Below, piece by piece: positions 40,051-53,878 of a stretch of DNA of 64,000 nucleotides. The first letter of the stretch is position 1, and every line of letters begins with the position of its first letter. Origin of the DNA: Haliclystus octoradiatus (lineage: Eukaryota > Cnidaria > Staurozoa > Stauromedusae > Haliclystidae); the NCBI GenBank assembly GCA_916610825.1, contig OU744447.1, forward strand, positions 28,036,561 through 28,100,560. The letters run 5' to 3'. The notes beneath the pieces were generated by a model. It saw nothing but the letters and a program-made list of their open reading frames with translations. It did no database searches and was not told the DNA's origin. A program made the position numbers and the translations under genes.

Positions 40051-43000
40051 GGAATCGCTATAAAATTCTACACAAGAACATTGTAATTGTGACATCATAA
40101 CTATATACTAAACAATTAAATGATTATAATCGTGTTTGTGACGTCATATATACTTTAAACAGTTTTATGCTTAGATTGCAAATCTATTTATATCGAATAG
40201 TTTTATAACTAGGATATTCAGATTCAAAATAAAATTCTACACAAGAGAATATTATTTGTGACATCATACCTACTTCAGAAATGAGTAATTGCTTATATTG
40301 CTAGTTATAGTTATCCGATTAATTTCAAACTAGTGTATACGGAATCGCTATAAAATTCTACACAAGAACATTGTAATTGTAACATCATAACTATATTCTA
40401 AACAATTAATTGCTTATAATCGTGTTTGTGACGTCATATATACATTGAACAGTTTTATGCTTAGATTGCAAATCTACTTATATCGAATCGTTTCATAACT
40501 AGAATATTCAGATTCAAAATAAAATTCTACACAAGAGAATTCTATTTGTGACGTCATACCTATTTCAGAAATGAGTAATTGCTTATATTGCTAACCTATT
40601 TTTAAAGAATCGTTTTATAATTTGAATATTCAGATTCGCCATAAAATTTTCCAAAAGCATTTTATTTGTGACGTCATACCTCCTTCAGAAATGAGTAATT
40701 GCTTATATTGCTAGTTATAGTTATCCGATTAATTTCAAACTAGTGTATACGGAATCGCTATAAAATTCTACACAAGAACATTGTAATTGTGACATCATAA
40801 CTATAATCTAAATAGTTGAATGCGTATAATTGTGTTTGTGACGACATAGCTACTTTAAAACAGTTCGATGCTTTGATTGCAAATCTATTTATATCGATTC
40901 GTTTCATAACTACAATATTCAGATTCAAACTGTAATTCTACACAAGAGCATTTTATTTGTGACGTCATACCTACTTCAGAAATGGTTAATTGATTATATT
41001 GCTAGTTATTGTTATATGATTAATTTCAAACGAAGATATTCAGAATTGCCAGAAAATTCTACACATGAACGTTGTCATGACGTGACCTCATACTATAATC
41101 GAAACAGTTAAATGCTTATAACTGTGTCTGTGACGTCATAGCTACTTTAAAACAGTTTGATGCTGATATTGCTAACTTACTTATATAGAATCGTTTCATA
41201 ACTAGAATATTCAGATTCAAACTAATTTTCTAAACAATAGCATTTTATTTGTGACGTCATACCTACTACAGAAATGAGTAACTGCTTATATTGCTAGTTA
41301 TTGTTATCCGATTAATTTGAATCAAAGATAATCGGAATCGCTATAAAATTCTACACAAGAACATTGTAATTGTGACATCATAACTATATACTAAACAATT
41401 AAATGCTTATAATCGTGTTTGTGACGTCATAGCTACTTTAAAACAGTTTTATGCTTAGATTGCAAATCTATTTATATCGAATCGTTTTATAACTGGAATA
41501 TTCAGATCAAAATAAAATTCTACACAACAGAATTTTATTTGTGACTTCAAACCTATTTCAGAAATGAGTAATTGCTTATATTGCTAACCTATTTTTAAAG
41601 AATTGTTTTATAATTTGAATATTCAGATTCGCCATAAAATTTTACAAAAGAGCATTTTATTTGTGACGTCATACCTTCTTCAGAAATGAGTAATTGCATA
41701 TATTGCTAGTTATAGTTATCCGATTAATTTCAAACTAGTGTATACGGAATCGCTATAAAATTCTACACAAGAACATTGTAATTGTAACATCATAACTATA
41801 TTCTAAACAATTAATTGCTTATAATCGTGTTTGTGATGTCATATATACTTTAAACAGTTTTATGCTTAGATTGCAAATCTATTTATATCGAATCGTTTTA
41901 TAACTAGAATATTCAGATTCAAAATAAAATTCTACACAAGAGAATTCTATTTGTGACGTCATACCTATTTCAGAAATGAGTAATTGCTTATATTGCTAAC
42001 CTATTTTTAAAGAATCGTTTTATAATTTGAATATTCAGATTCGCCATAAAATTTTCCAAAAGCATTTTATTTGTGACGTCATACCTCCTTCAGAAATGAG
42101 TAATTGCTTATATTGCTAGTTATAGTTATCCGATTAATTTCAAACTAGTGTATACGGAATCGCTATAAAATTCTACACAAGAACATTGTAATTGTGACAT
42201 CATAACTATAATCTAAATAGTTGAATGCGTATAATTGTGTTTGTGACGACATAGCTACTTTAAAACAGTTCGATGCTTTGATTGCAAATCTATTTATATC
42301 GATTCGTTTCATAACTACAATATTCAGATTCAAACTGTAATTCTACACAAGAGCATTTTATTTGTGACGTCATACCTACTTCAGAAATGGTTAATTGATT
42401 ATATTGCTAGTTATTGTTATATGATTAATTTCAAACGAAGATATTCAGAATTGCCAGAAAATTCTACACATGAACGTTGTCATTGTGACCTCATACTATA
42501 ATCGAAACAGTTAAATGCTTATAACTGTGTCTGTGACGTCATAGCTACTTTAAAACAGTTTGATGCTGATATTGCTAACTTACTTATATAGAATCGTTTC
42601 ATAACTAGAATATTCAGATTCAAACTAATTTTCTAAACAATAGCATTTTATTTGTGACGTCATACCTACTACAGAAATGAGTAATTGCTTATATTGCTAG
42701 TTATTGTTATCCGATTAATTTGAATCAAAGATAATCGGAATCGCTATAAAATTCTACACAAGAACATTGTAATTGTGACATCATAACTATATACTAAACA
42801 ATTAAATGCTTATAATCGTGTTTGTGACGTCATAGCTACTTTAAAACAGTTTTATGCTTAGATTGCAAATCTATTTATATCGAATCGTTTTATAACTGGA
42901 ATATTCAGATTCAAAATAAAATTCTACACAACAGAATTTCATTTGTGACTTCAAACCTATTTCAGAAATGAGTAATTGCTTATATTGCTAACCTATTTTT

Positions 43001-45073
43001 AAAGAATTGTTTTATAATTTGAATATTCAGATTCGCCATAAAATTTTACAAAAGAGCATTTTATTTGTGACGTCATACCTTCTTCAGAAATGAGTAATTG
43101 CATATATTGCTAGTTATAGTTATCCGATTAATTTCAAACTAGTGTATACGGAATCGCTATAAAATTCTACACAAGAACATTGTAATTGTAACATCATAAC
43201 TATATTCTAAACAATTAATTGCTTATAATCGTGTTTGTGATGTCATATATACTTTAAACAGTTTTATGCTTAGATTGCAAATCTATTTATATCGAATCGT
43301 TTTATAACTAGAATATTCAGATTCAAAATAAAATTCTACACAAGAGAATTCTATTTGTGACGTCATACCTATTTCAGAAATGAGTAATTGCTTATATTGC
43401 TAACCTATTTTTAAAGAATCGTTTTATAATTTGAATATTCAGATTCGCCATAAAATTTTCCAAAAGCATTTTATTTGTGACGTCATACCTCCTTCAGAAA
43501 TGAGTAATTGCTTATATTGCTAGTTATAGTTATCCGATTAATTTCAAACTAGTGTATACGGAATCGCTATAAAATTCTACACAAGAACATTGTAATTGTG
43601 ACATCATAACTATAATCTAAATAGTTGAATGCGTATAATTGTGTTTGTGACGACATAGCTACTTTAAAACAGTTCGATGCTTTGATTGCAAATCTATTTA
43701 TATCGATTCGTTTCATAACTACAATATTCAGATTCAAACTGTAATTCTACACAAGAGCATTTTATTTGTGACGTCATACCTACTTCAGAAATGGTTAATT
43801 GATTATATTGCTAGTTATTGTTATATGATTAATTTCAAACGAAGATATTCAGAATTGCCAGAAAATTCTACACATGAACGTTGTCATTGTGACCTCATAC
43901 TATAATCGAAACAGTTAAATGCTTATAACTGTGTCTGTGACGTCATAGCTACTTTAAAACAGTTTGATGCTGATATTGCTAACTTACTTATATAGAATCG
44001 TTTCATAACTAGAATATTCAGATTCAAACTAATTTTCTAAACAATAGCATTTTATTTGTGACGTCATACCTACTACAGAAATGAGTAATTGCTTATATTG
44101 CTAGTTATTGTTATCCGATTAATTTGAATCAAAGATAATCGGAATCGCTATAAAATTCTACACAAGAACATTGTAATTGTGACATCATAACTATATACTA
44201 AACAATTAAATGCTTATAATCGTGTTTGTGACGTCATAGCTACTTTAAAACAGTTTTATGCTTAGATTGCAAATCTATTTATATCGAATCGTTTTATAAC
44301 TGGAATATTCAGATTCAAAATAAAATTCTACACAACAGAATTTCATTTGTGACTTCAAACCTATTTCAGAAATGAGTAATTGCTTATATTGCTAACCTAT
44401 TTTTAAAGAATTGTTTTATAATTTGAATATTCAGATTCGCCATAAAATTTTACAAAAGAGCATTTTATTTGTGACGTCATACCTTCTTCAGAAATGAGTA
44501 ATTGCATATATTGCTAGTTATAGTTATCCGATTAATTTCAAACTAGTGTATACGGAATCGCTATAAAATTCTACACAAGAACATTGTAATTGTAACATCA
44601 TAACTATATTCTAAACAATTAATTGCTTATAATCGTGTTTGTGATGTCATATATACTTTAAACAGTTTTATGCTTAGATTGCAAATCTACTTATATCGAA
44701 TCGTTTTATAACTAGAATATTCAGATTCAAAATAAAATTCTACACAAGAGAATTCTATTTGTGACGTCATACCTATTTCAGAAATGAGTAATTGCTTATA
44801 TTGCTAACCTATTTATAAATAATCGTTTTATAATTTGAATATTCAGATTCGCCATAAAATTTTCCAAAAGCATTTTATTTGTGACGTCATACCTCCTTCA
44901 GAAATGAGTAATTGCTTATATTGCTAGTTATAGTTATCCGATTAATTTCAAACTAGTGTATACGGAATCGCTATAAAATTCTACACAAGAAAACTGTAAT
45001 TGTGACATCATAACTATAATCTAAATAGTTGAATGCGTATAATTGTGTTTGTGACGACATAGCTACTTTAAAA
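40051..45073. repeat. Type-B array with 1404-bp super-repeats
   Basis: The landmark GGAATCGC after AATCAAAGATAATC occurs at 40051, 41334, 42737 and 44141. The last two intervals are 1403 and 1404 bp; the first is 1283 bp, one monomer short. GTGACCTCA gives the same period (41082, 42485, 43889). The first GTGACCTCA has a small local change, GTTGTCATGACGTGACC in place of GTTGTCATTGTGACC. Confidence 0.88.
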
Positions 45074-48000
45074 CAGCTCGATGCTTTGATTTATTTATAT
45101 CGAATCGATTCATACCTACAATATTCAGATTCAAACTAAAATTCTGAACAAGAGCATTTTATTTGTGACGTCATACCTACTTCAGAAATGGTTAATTACT
45201 TATATTGCTAGTTATGGTTATCCGATTAATTTGAAACAAAGATATTCGGAATCGCTATAAAATTCTACACAAGAACATTGTAATTGTGACATCATAACTA
45301 TATACTTAACAATTAAATGCTTATAATCGTGTTTGTGACGTCATAGCTACTTTAAAACAGTTTTATGCTTAGATTTCAAATCTATTTATATCGAATCGTG
45401 TTATAACTAGAATATTCAGATTCAAAATAAAATTCTACACAAGAGAAATTTACTTGTGACGTCATACCTACTTCAGAAATGAGTAATTGCTTATATTGCT
45501 AACCTATTTTTAAAGAATGGTTTAATAATTTGGATATTCAGATTTGCCACAAAATTTTACAAAAGAACATTTTATTTGTGACGTCATACCTATTTCAGAA
45601 ATAGTTAATTACTTATATTGCTAGTTATTGTTATCCGATTAATTTGAAACAAAGATATTCGGAATCGCTATAAAATTCTACACAAGAACATTGTAATTGG
45701 ACATCATAACTATATATAAACAATTAAATGCTTATAATCGTGTTTGTGACGTCATAGCTACTTTAAAACAGTTTTATGCTTAGATTGCAAATCTATTTAT
45801 ATCGAATCGTTTTATAACTGGAATATTCAGATTCAAAATAAAATTCTACACAACAGAATTTCATTTGTGACTTCAAACCTATTTCAGAAATGAGTAATTG
45901 CTTATATTGCTAACCTATTTTTAAAGAATTGTTTTATAATTTGAATATTCAGATTCGCCATAAAATTTTACAAAAGAGCATTTTATTTGTGACGTCATAC
46001 CTTCTTCAGAAATGAGTAATTGCATATATTGCTAGTTATAGTTATCCGATTAATTTCAAACTAGTGTATACGGAATCGCTATAAAATTCTACACAAGAAC
46101 ATTGTAATTGTAACATCATAACTATATTCTAAACAATTAATTGCTTATAATCGTGTTTGTGATGTCATATATACTTTAAACAGTTTTATGCTTAGATTGC
46201 AAATCTACTTATATCGAATCGTTTTATAACTAGAATATTCAGATTCAAAATAAAATTCTACACAAGAGAATTCTATTTGTGACGTCATACCTATTTCAGA
46301 AATGAGTAATTGCTTATATTGCTAACCTATTTATAAATAATCGTTTAATAATTTGAATATTCAGATTCGCCATAAAATTTTCCAAAAGCATTTTATTTGT
46401 GACGTCATACCTCCTTCAGAAATGAGTAATTGCTTATATTGCTAGTTATAGTTATCCGATTAATTTCAAACTAGTGTATACGGAATCGCTATAAAATTCT
46501 ACACAAGAAAACTGTAATTGTGACATCATAACTATAATCTAAATAGTTGAATGCGTATAATTGTGTTTGTGACGACATAGCTACTTTAAAACAGCTCGAT
46601 GCTTTGATTTATTTATATCGAATCGATTCATACCTACAATATTCAGATTCAAACTAAAATTCTGAACAAGAGCATTTTATTTGTGACGTCATACCTACTT
46701 CAGAAATGGTTAATTACTTATATTGCTAGTTATGGTTATCCGATTAATTTGAAACAAAGATATTCGGAATCGCTATAAAATTCTACACAAGAACATTGTA
46801 ATTGTGACATCATAACTATATACTTAACAATTAAATGCTTATAATCGTGTTTGTGACGTCATAGCTACTTTAAAACAGTTTTATGCTTAGATTTCAAATC
46901 TATTTATATCGAATCGTGTTATAACTAGAATATTCAGATTCAAAATAAAATTCTACACAAGAGAAATTTACTTGTGACGTCATACCTACTTCAGAAATGA
47001 GTAATTGCTTATATTGCTAACCTATTTTTAAAGAATGGTTTAATAATTTGGATATTCAGATTTGCCACAAAATTTTACAAAAGAACATTTTATTTGTGAC
47101 GTCATACCTATTTCAGAAATAGTTAATTACTTATATTGCTAGTTATTGTTATCCGATTAATTTGAAACAAAGATATTCGGAATCGCTATAAAATTCTACA
47201 CAAGAACATTGTAATTGTGACATCATAACTATATATAAACAATTAAATGCTTATAATCGTGTTTGTGACGTCATAGCTACTTTAAAACAGTTTTATGCTT
47301 AGATTGCAAATCTATTTATATCGAATCGTTTTATAACTGGAATATTCAGATTCAAAATAAAATTCTACACAACAGAATTTCATTTGTGACTTCAAACCTA
47401 TTTCAGAAATGAGTAATTGCTTATATTGCTAACCTATTTTTAAAGAATTGTTTTATAATTTGAATATTCAGATTCGCCATAAAATTTTACAAAAGAGCAT
47501 TTTATTTGTGACGTCATACCTTCTTCAGAAATGAGTAATTGCATATATTGCTAGTTATAGTTATCCCATTAATTTCAAACTAGTGTATACGGAATCGCTA
47601 TAAAATTCTACACAAGAACATTGTAATTGTAACATCATAACTATATTCTAAACAATTAATTGCTTATAATCGTGTTTGTGATGTCATATATACTTTAAAC
47701 AGTTTTATGCTTAGATTGCAAATCTACTTATATCGAATCGTTTTATAACTAGAATATTCAGATTCAAAATAAAATTCTACACAAGAGAATTCTATTTGTG
47801 ACGTCATACCTATTTCAGAAATGAGTAATTGCTTATATTGCTAACCTATTTATAAATAATCGTTTAATAATTTGAATATTCAGATTCGCCATAAAATTTT
47901 CCAAAAGCATTTTATTTGTGACGTCATACCTCCTTCAGAAATGAGTAATTGCTTATATTGCTAGTTATAGTTATCCGATTAATTTCAAACTAGTGTATAC

Positions 48001-48749
48001 GGAATCGCTATAAAATTCTACACAAGAAAACTGTAATTGTGACATCATAACTATAATCTAAATAGTTGAATGCGTATAATTGTGTTTGTGACGACATAGC
48101 TACTTTAAAACAGCTCGATGCTTTGATTTATTTATATCGAATCGATTCATACCTACAATATTCAGATTCAAACTAAAATTCTGAACAAGAGCATTTTATT
48201 TGTGACGTCATACCTACTTCAGAAATGGTTAATTACTTATATTGCTAGTTATGGTTATCCGATTAATTTGAAACAAAGATATTCGGAATCGCTATAAAAT
48301 TCTACACAAGAACATTGTAATTGTGACATCATAACTATATACTTAACAATTAAATGCTTATAATCGTGTTTGTGACGTCATAGCTACTTTAAAACAGTTT
48401 TATGCTTAGATTTCAAATCTATTTATATCGAATCGTGTTATAACTAGAATATTCAGATTCAAAATAAAATTCTACACAAGAGAAATTTACTTGTGACGTC
48501 ATACCTACTTCAGAAATGAGTAATTGCTTATATTGCTAACCTATTTTTAAAGAATGGTTTAATAATTTGGATATTCAGATTTGCCACAAAATTTTACAAA
48601 AGAACATTTTATTTGTGACGTCATACCTATTTCAGAAATAGTTAATTACTTATATTGCTAGTTATTGTTATCCGATTAATTTGAAACAAAGATATTCGGA
48701 ATCGCTATAAAATTCTACACAAGAACATTGTAATTGTGACATCATAACT
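45074..48749. repeat. 1518-bp mixed A'/B super-repeat, two copies and a partial third
   Basis: The private variant CAGCTCGATGC appears at 45074, 46592 and 48111, giving periods of 1518 and 1519 bp. Each unit joins B-type and A'-type HORs. The first copy reads TTGGACATCA near 45699 where the second reads TTGTGACATCA. The third copy departs near 48750, where TATACTTAAC replaces TATATAAAC. Confidence 0.87.
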
Positions 48750-51250
48750 ATATACTTAACAATTAAATGCTTATAATCGTGTTTGTGACGTCATAGCTAT
48801 TTTAAAACAGTTTTATGCTTAGATTTCAAATCTATTTATATCGAATCGTGTTATAACTAGAATATTCAGATTCAAAATAAAATTCTACACAAGAGAAATT
48901 TACTTGTGACGTCATACCTACTTCAGAAATGAGTAATTGCTTATATTGCTAACCTATTTTTCAAGAATGGTTTAATAATTTGGATATTCAGATTTGCCAC
49001 AAAATTTTACAAAAGACCATTTTATTTGTGACGTCATACCTATTTCAGAAATAGTTAATTAATTATATTGCTAGTTATGGTTATCCGATTAATTTGAAAC
49101 AAAGATATTCGGAATCGCTATAAAATTCTACACAAGAACATTGTAATTGTGACATCATAACTATATATAAACAATTAAATGCTTATAATCGTGTTTCTGA
49201 CGTCATAGCTACTTCAAAACAGTTTTATGCTTAGATTGCAATTCTATTTATATCGAATCGTTTTATAACTAGAATATTCAGATTCAAAATAAAATTCTAC
49301 ACGACAGAAATTTATTTGTGACGTCATACCTACTTCAGAAATGAGTAAATGCTTATATTGCTAGTTATTGTTATCCGATTAATTTGAATCAAAAATAATC
49401 GGAATCGCTATAAAATTCTACACAAGAACATTGTAATTGTGACATCATAACTATATGCTAAACAATTAAATGCTTATAATCGTGTTTGTGACGTCATAGC
49501 TACTTTAAAACAGTTTTATGCTTAGGTTGCAAATCTATTTATATCAAATCGTTTTATAACTGGAATATTCAGATTCAAAATAAAATTCTACACAACAGAA
49601 TTTTATTTGTGACTTCAAACCTATTTCAGAAATGAGTAATTGCTTATATTGCTAACCTATTTTTAAAGAATCGTTTTATAATTTGAATATTCAGATTCGC
49701 CATAAAATTTTACAAAAGAGCATTTTATTTGTGACGTCATACCTTCTTCAGAAATGAGTAATTGCTTATATTGCTAGTTATAGTTATCCGATTAATTTCA
49801 AACTAGTGTATACGGAATCGCTATAAAATTCTACACAAGAACATTGTAATTGTAACATCATAACTATATTCTAAACAATTAATTGCTTATAATCGTGTTT
49901 GTGATGTCATATATACTTTAAAACAGTTCGATGCTTTGATTTATTTATATCGAATCGATTCATACCTACAATATTCAGATTCAAACTAAAATTCTGAACA
50001 AGAGCATTTTATTTGTGACGTCATACCTACTTCAGAAATGGTTAATTACTTATATTGCTAGTTATGGTTATCCGATTAATTTGAAATAAAGATATTCGGA
50101 ATCGCTATAAAATTCTACACAAGAACATCGTAATTGTGACATCATAACTATATACTTAACAATTAAATGCTTATAATCGTGTTTGTGACGTCATAGCTAT
50201 TTTAAAACAGTTTTATGCTTAGATTTCAAATCTATTTATATCGAATCGTGTTATAACTAGAATATTCAGATTCAAAATAAAATTCTACACAAGAGAAATT
50301 TACTTGTGACGTCATACCTACTTCAGAAATGAGTAATTGCTTACATTGCTAACCTATTTTTAAAGAATGGTTTAATAATTTGGATATTCAGATTTGCCAC
50401 AAAATTTTACAAAAGACCATTTTATTTGTGACGTCATACCTATTTCAGAAATAGTTAATTAATTATATTGCTAGTTATGGTTATCCGATTAATTTGAAAC
50501 AAAGATATTCGGAATCGCTATAAAATTCTACACAAGAACATTGTAATTGTGACATCATAACTATATATAAACAATTAAATGCTTATAATCGTGTTTCTGA
50601 CGTCATAGCTACTTCAAAACAGTTTTATGCTTAGATTGCAATTCTATTTATATCGAAACGTTTTATAACTAGAATATTCAGATTCAAAATAAAATTCTAC
50701 ACGACAGAAATTTATTTGTGACGTCATACCTACTTCAGAAATGAGTAAATGCTTATATTGCTAGTTATTGTTATCCGATTAATTTGAATCAAAAATAATC
50801 GGAATCGCTATAAAATTCTACACAAGAACATTGTAATTGTGACATCATAACTATATGCTAAACAATTAAATGCTTATAATCGTGTTTGTGACGTCATAGC
50901 TACTTTAAAACAGTTTTATGCTTAGGTTGCAAATCTATTTATATCAAATCGTTTTATAACTGGAATATTCAGATTCGAAATAAAATTCTACACAACAGAA
51001 TTTTATTTGTGACTTCAAACCTATTTCAGAAATGAGTAATTGCTTATATTGCTAACCTATTTTTAAAGAATCGTTTTATAATTTGAATATTCAGATTCGC
51101 CATAAAATTTTACAAAAGAGCATTTTATTTGTGACGTCATACCTTCTTCAGAAATGAGTAATTGCTTATATTGCTAGTTATAGTTATCCGATTAATTTCA
51201 AACTAGTGTATACGGAATCGCTATAAAATTCTACACAAGAACATTGTAAT
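48750..51250. repeat. 1400-bp tandem duplication of A'/B satellite
   Basis: CTATATGCTA at 49451 recurs at 50851, and AGCTATTTTAAAAC at about 48795 recurs at 50195, both 1400 bp apart. Units combine the A' HOR with B monomers. The second copy has scattered single changes such as TTACATTGC near 50342. Limits are approximate. Confidence 0.8.
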
Positions 51251-52970
51251 TGTAACATCAATATATATATTCTAAACAATTAATTGCTTATAATCGTGTT
51301 TGTGATGTCATATATACTTTAAACAGTTTTATGCTTAGATTGCAAATCTACTTATATCGAATCGTTTTATAACTAGAATATTCAGATTCAAAAAAAATTC
51401 TACACAAGAGAATTCTATTTGTGACGTCATACCTATTTCAGAAATGAGTAATTGCTTATATTGCTAACCTATTTTTAAAGAATCGTTTTATAATTTGAAT
51501 ATTCAGATTCGCCATAAAATTTTCCAAAAGCATTTTATTTGTGACGTCATACCTCCTTCAGAAATGAGTAATTGCTTATATTTCTAGTTATAGTTATCCG
51601 ATTAATTTCAAACTAGTGTATACGGAATCGCTATAAAATTCTACACAAGAAAACTGTAATTGTGACATCATAACTATAATCTAAATAGTTGAATGCGTAT
51701 AATTGTGTTTGTGACGACATAGCTACTTTAAAACAGTTCGATGCTTTGATTTATTTATATCGAATCGATTCATACCTACAATATTCAGATTCAAACTAAA
51801 ATTCTGAACAAGAGCATTTTATTTGTGACGTCATACCTACTTCAGAAATGGTTAATTACTTATATTGCTAGTTATGGTTATCCGATTAATTTGAAACAAA
51901 GATATTCGGAATCGCTATAAAATTCTACACAAGAACATTGTAATTGTGACATCATAACTATTTACTAAACAATTAAATGCTTATAATCGTGTTTGTGACG
52001 TCATAGCTACTTTAAAACAGTTTTATGCTTAGATTGCAAATCTATTTATATCGAATAGTTTTATAACTAGGATATTCAGATTCAAAATAAAATTCTACAC
52101 AAGAGAATATTATTTGTGACATCATACCTACTTCAGAAAGGAGTAATTGCTTATATTGCTAGTTATAGTTATCCGATTAATTTCAAACTAGTGTATACGG
52201 AATAGCTATAAAATTCTACACAAGAACATTGTAATTGTAACATCAAAACTATATTCTAAACAATTAATTGCTTATAATCGTGTTTGTGACGTCATATATA
52301 CTTTAAACAGTTTGATGCTTAGATTGCAAATCTACTTATATCGAATCGTTTTATAACTAGAATATTCAGATTCAAAATAAAATTCTACACAAGAGAATTT
52401 TATTTGTGACGTCATACCTATTTCAGAAATGAGTAATTGCTTATATTGCTAACCTATTTTTAAAGAATCGTTTTATAATTTGAATATTCAGATTCGCCAT
52501 AAAATTTTCCAAAAGCATTTTATTTGTGACGTCATACCTCCTTCAGAAATGAGTAAGTGCTTATATTGCTAATTATAGTTATCCGATTAATTTCAAACTA
52601 GTGTATACGGAATCGCTATAAAATTCTACACAAGAACATTGTAATTGTCACATCATAACTATAATCTAAATAGTTGAATGCGTATAATTGTGTTTGTGAC
52701 GACATAGCTACTTTAAAACAGTTCGATGCTTTGATTGCAAATCTATTTATATCGATTCGTTTCATAACTACAATATTCAGATTCAAACTGTAATTCTACA
52801 CAAGAGCATTTTATTTGTGACGTCATACCTACTTCAGAAATGGTTAATTGCTTATATTGCTAGTTATTGCTATATGATTAATTTCAAACGAAGATATTCA
52901 GAATTGCCAGAAAATTCTACACATGAACGTTGTCATTGTGACCTCATACTATAATCGAAACAGTTAAATG
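51251..52970. repeat. Type-B satellite left of LINE-2 (part of a 2387-bp duplication)
   Basis: Shares rare variants with sequence right of LINE-2. TATTTCTAGTTATAG (TTTCTAG at 51581) recurs at 58220, a 6639-bp shift, or 2387 bp once the 4252-bp LINE is removed. CAGATTCAAAAAAAATTC near 51382 recurs near 58021. The array stops at AAACAGTTAAATG. Confidence 0.85.
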
Positions 52971-52973
52971 TTA

Positions 52974-53823
52974 ATTGGTTTTATTGTTCGCTGGCTGGTT
53001 GTACATTTTATTTGTCAAAGTTAGTTTTATTTGTTACTCTTTAAAGTTGTCCGTTAAACATTGTACATTCAAATTATTTATTGTTCTCTGATTGGTTTTA
53101 TTGTATTTGTCTCATTGTGGTGTTTGGTTTAATATTTTATTCATTGGTTTTATTGTTCGCTGGCTGGTTGTACATTTTATTTGTCAAAGTTAGTTTTATT
53201 TGTTACTCTTTAAAGTTGTCCGTTAAACATTGTACATTCAAATTATTTATTGTTCTCTGATTGGTTTTATTGTATTTGTCTCATTGTGGTGTTTGGTTTA
53301 ATATTTTATTCATTGGTTTTATTGTTCGCTGGCTGGTTGTACATTTTATTTGTCAAAGTTAATTTTATTTGTTACTCTTTAAAGTTGTCCGTTAAACATT
53401 GTACATTCAAATTATTTATTGTTCTCTGATTGGTTTTATTGTATTTGTCTCATTGTGGTGTTTGGTTTAATATTTTATTCATTGGTTTTATTGTTCGCTG
53501 GCTGGTTGTACATTTTATTTGTCAAAGTTAGTTTTATTTGTTACTCTTTAAAGTTGTCCGTTAAACATTGTACATTCAAATTATTTATTGTTCTCTGATT
53601 GGTTTTATTGTATTTGTCTCATTGTGGTGTTTGGTTTAATATTTTATTCATTGGTTTTATTGTTCGCTGGCTGGTTGTACATTTTATTTGTCAAAGTTAA
53701 TTTTATTTGTTACTCTTTAAAATTGTCCGTTAAACATTGTACATTCAAATTATTTATTGTTCTCTGATTGGTTTTATTGTATTTGTCTCATTGTGGTGTT
53801 TGGTTTAATATTTTATTCATTGG
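52974..53823 (+). promoter_or_regulatory. Putative monomeric promoter with inverted CCAAT boxes
   Basis: Each 169-bp monomer contains two ATTGG motifs (52974-52978 and 53091-53095 in the first), that is, CCAAT on the minus strand. Both fit the NF-Y consensus in context: AACCAATGA and AACCAATCA. Both start the same 14-bp repeat ATTGGTTTTATTGT, so boxes alternate at 117- and 52-bp spacing, 11 in all. No TATA box is obvious. Promoter activity is inferred from position and motif content only. Confidence 0.5.
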
Positions 53824-53846
53824 TTTTATTGTTCGCTGGCTGGTTT
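52974..53846 (+). repeat. Five 169-bp tandem monomers (plus 28 bp) forming the LINE-2 5' region
   Basis: ATTGGTTTTATTGTTCGC starts at 52974, 53143, 53312, 53481, 53650 and 53819, exactly 169 bp apart; the last copy is cut after about 28 bp. Copies are almost identical: a G/A difference in GTTAGTTTTA reads G, G, A, G, A along the array, and copy 5 has one more change (AAAATTG). The monomer is unrelated to the surrounding satellite. Its arrangement recalls the promoter monomers at the 5' end of mouse L1. Confidence 0.93.
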
Positions 53847-53878
53847 TCGTTGATACTTGACCTTCTGACCCTTTTATC
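53847..53878 (+). other. Short leader between LINE-2 monomers and ORF
   Basis: 32 bp of unique sequence. An in-frame TGA at 53858-53860 lies upstream of the ATG at 53879, which has an A at position -3. That ATG is the first one available after the stop and was chosen as the start. No separate ORF1 fits upstream. Confidence 0.7.

Noticed and set aside
52974-53846. 169-bp array as an independent satellite next to the LINE
   Set aside because: The empty site in the neighbouring 2387-bp copy lacks both the array and the LINE, and no other trace of this repeat is seen in the window, so it is best treated as the element's 5' part.
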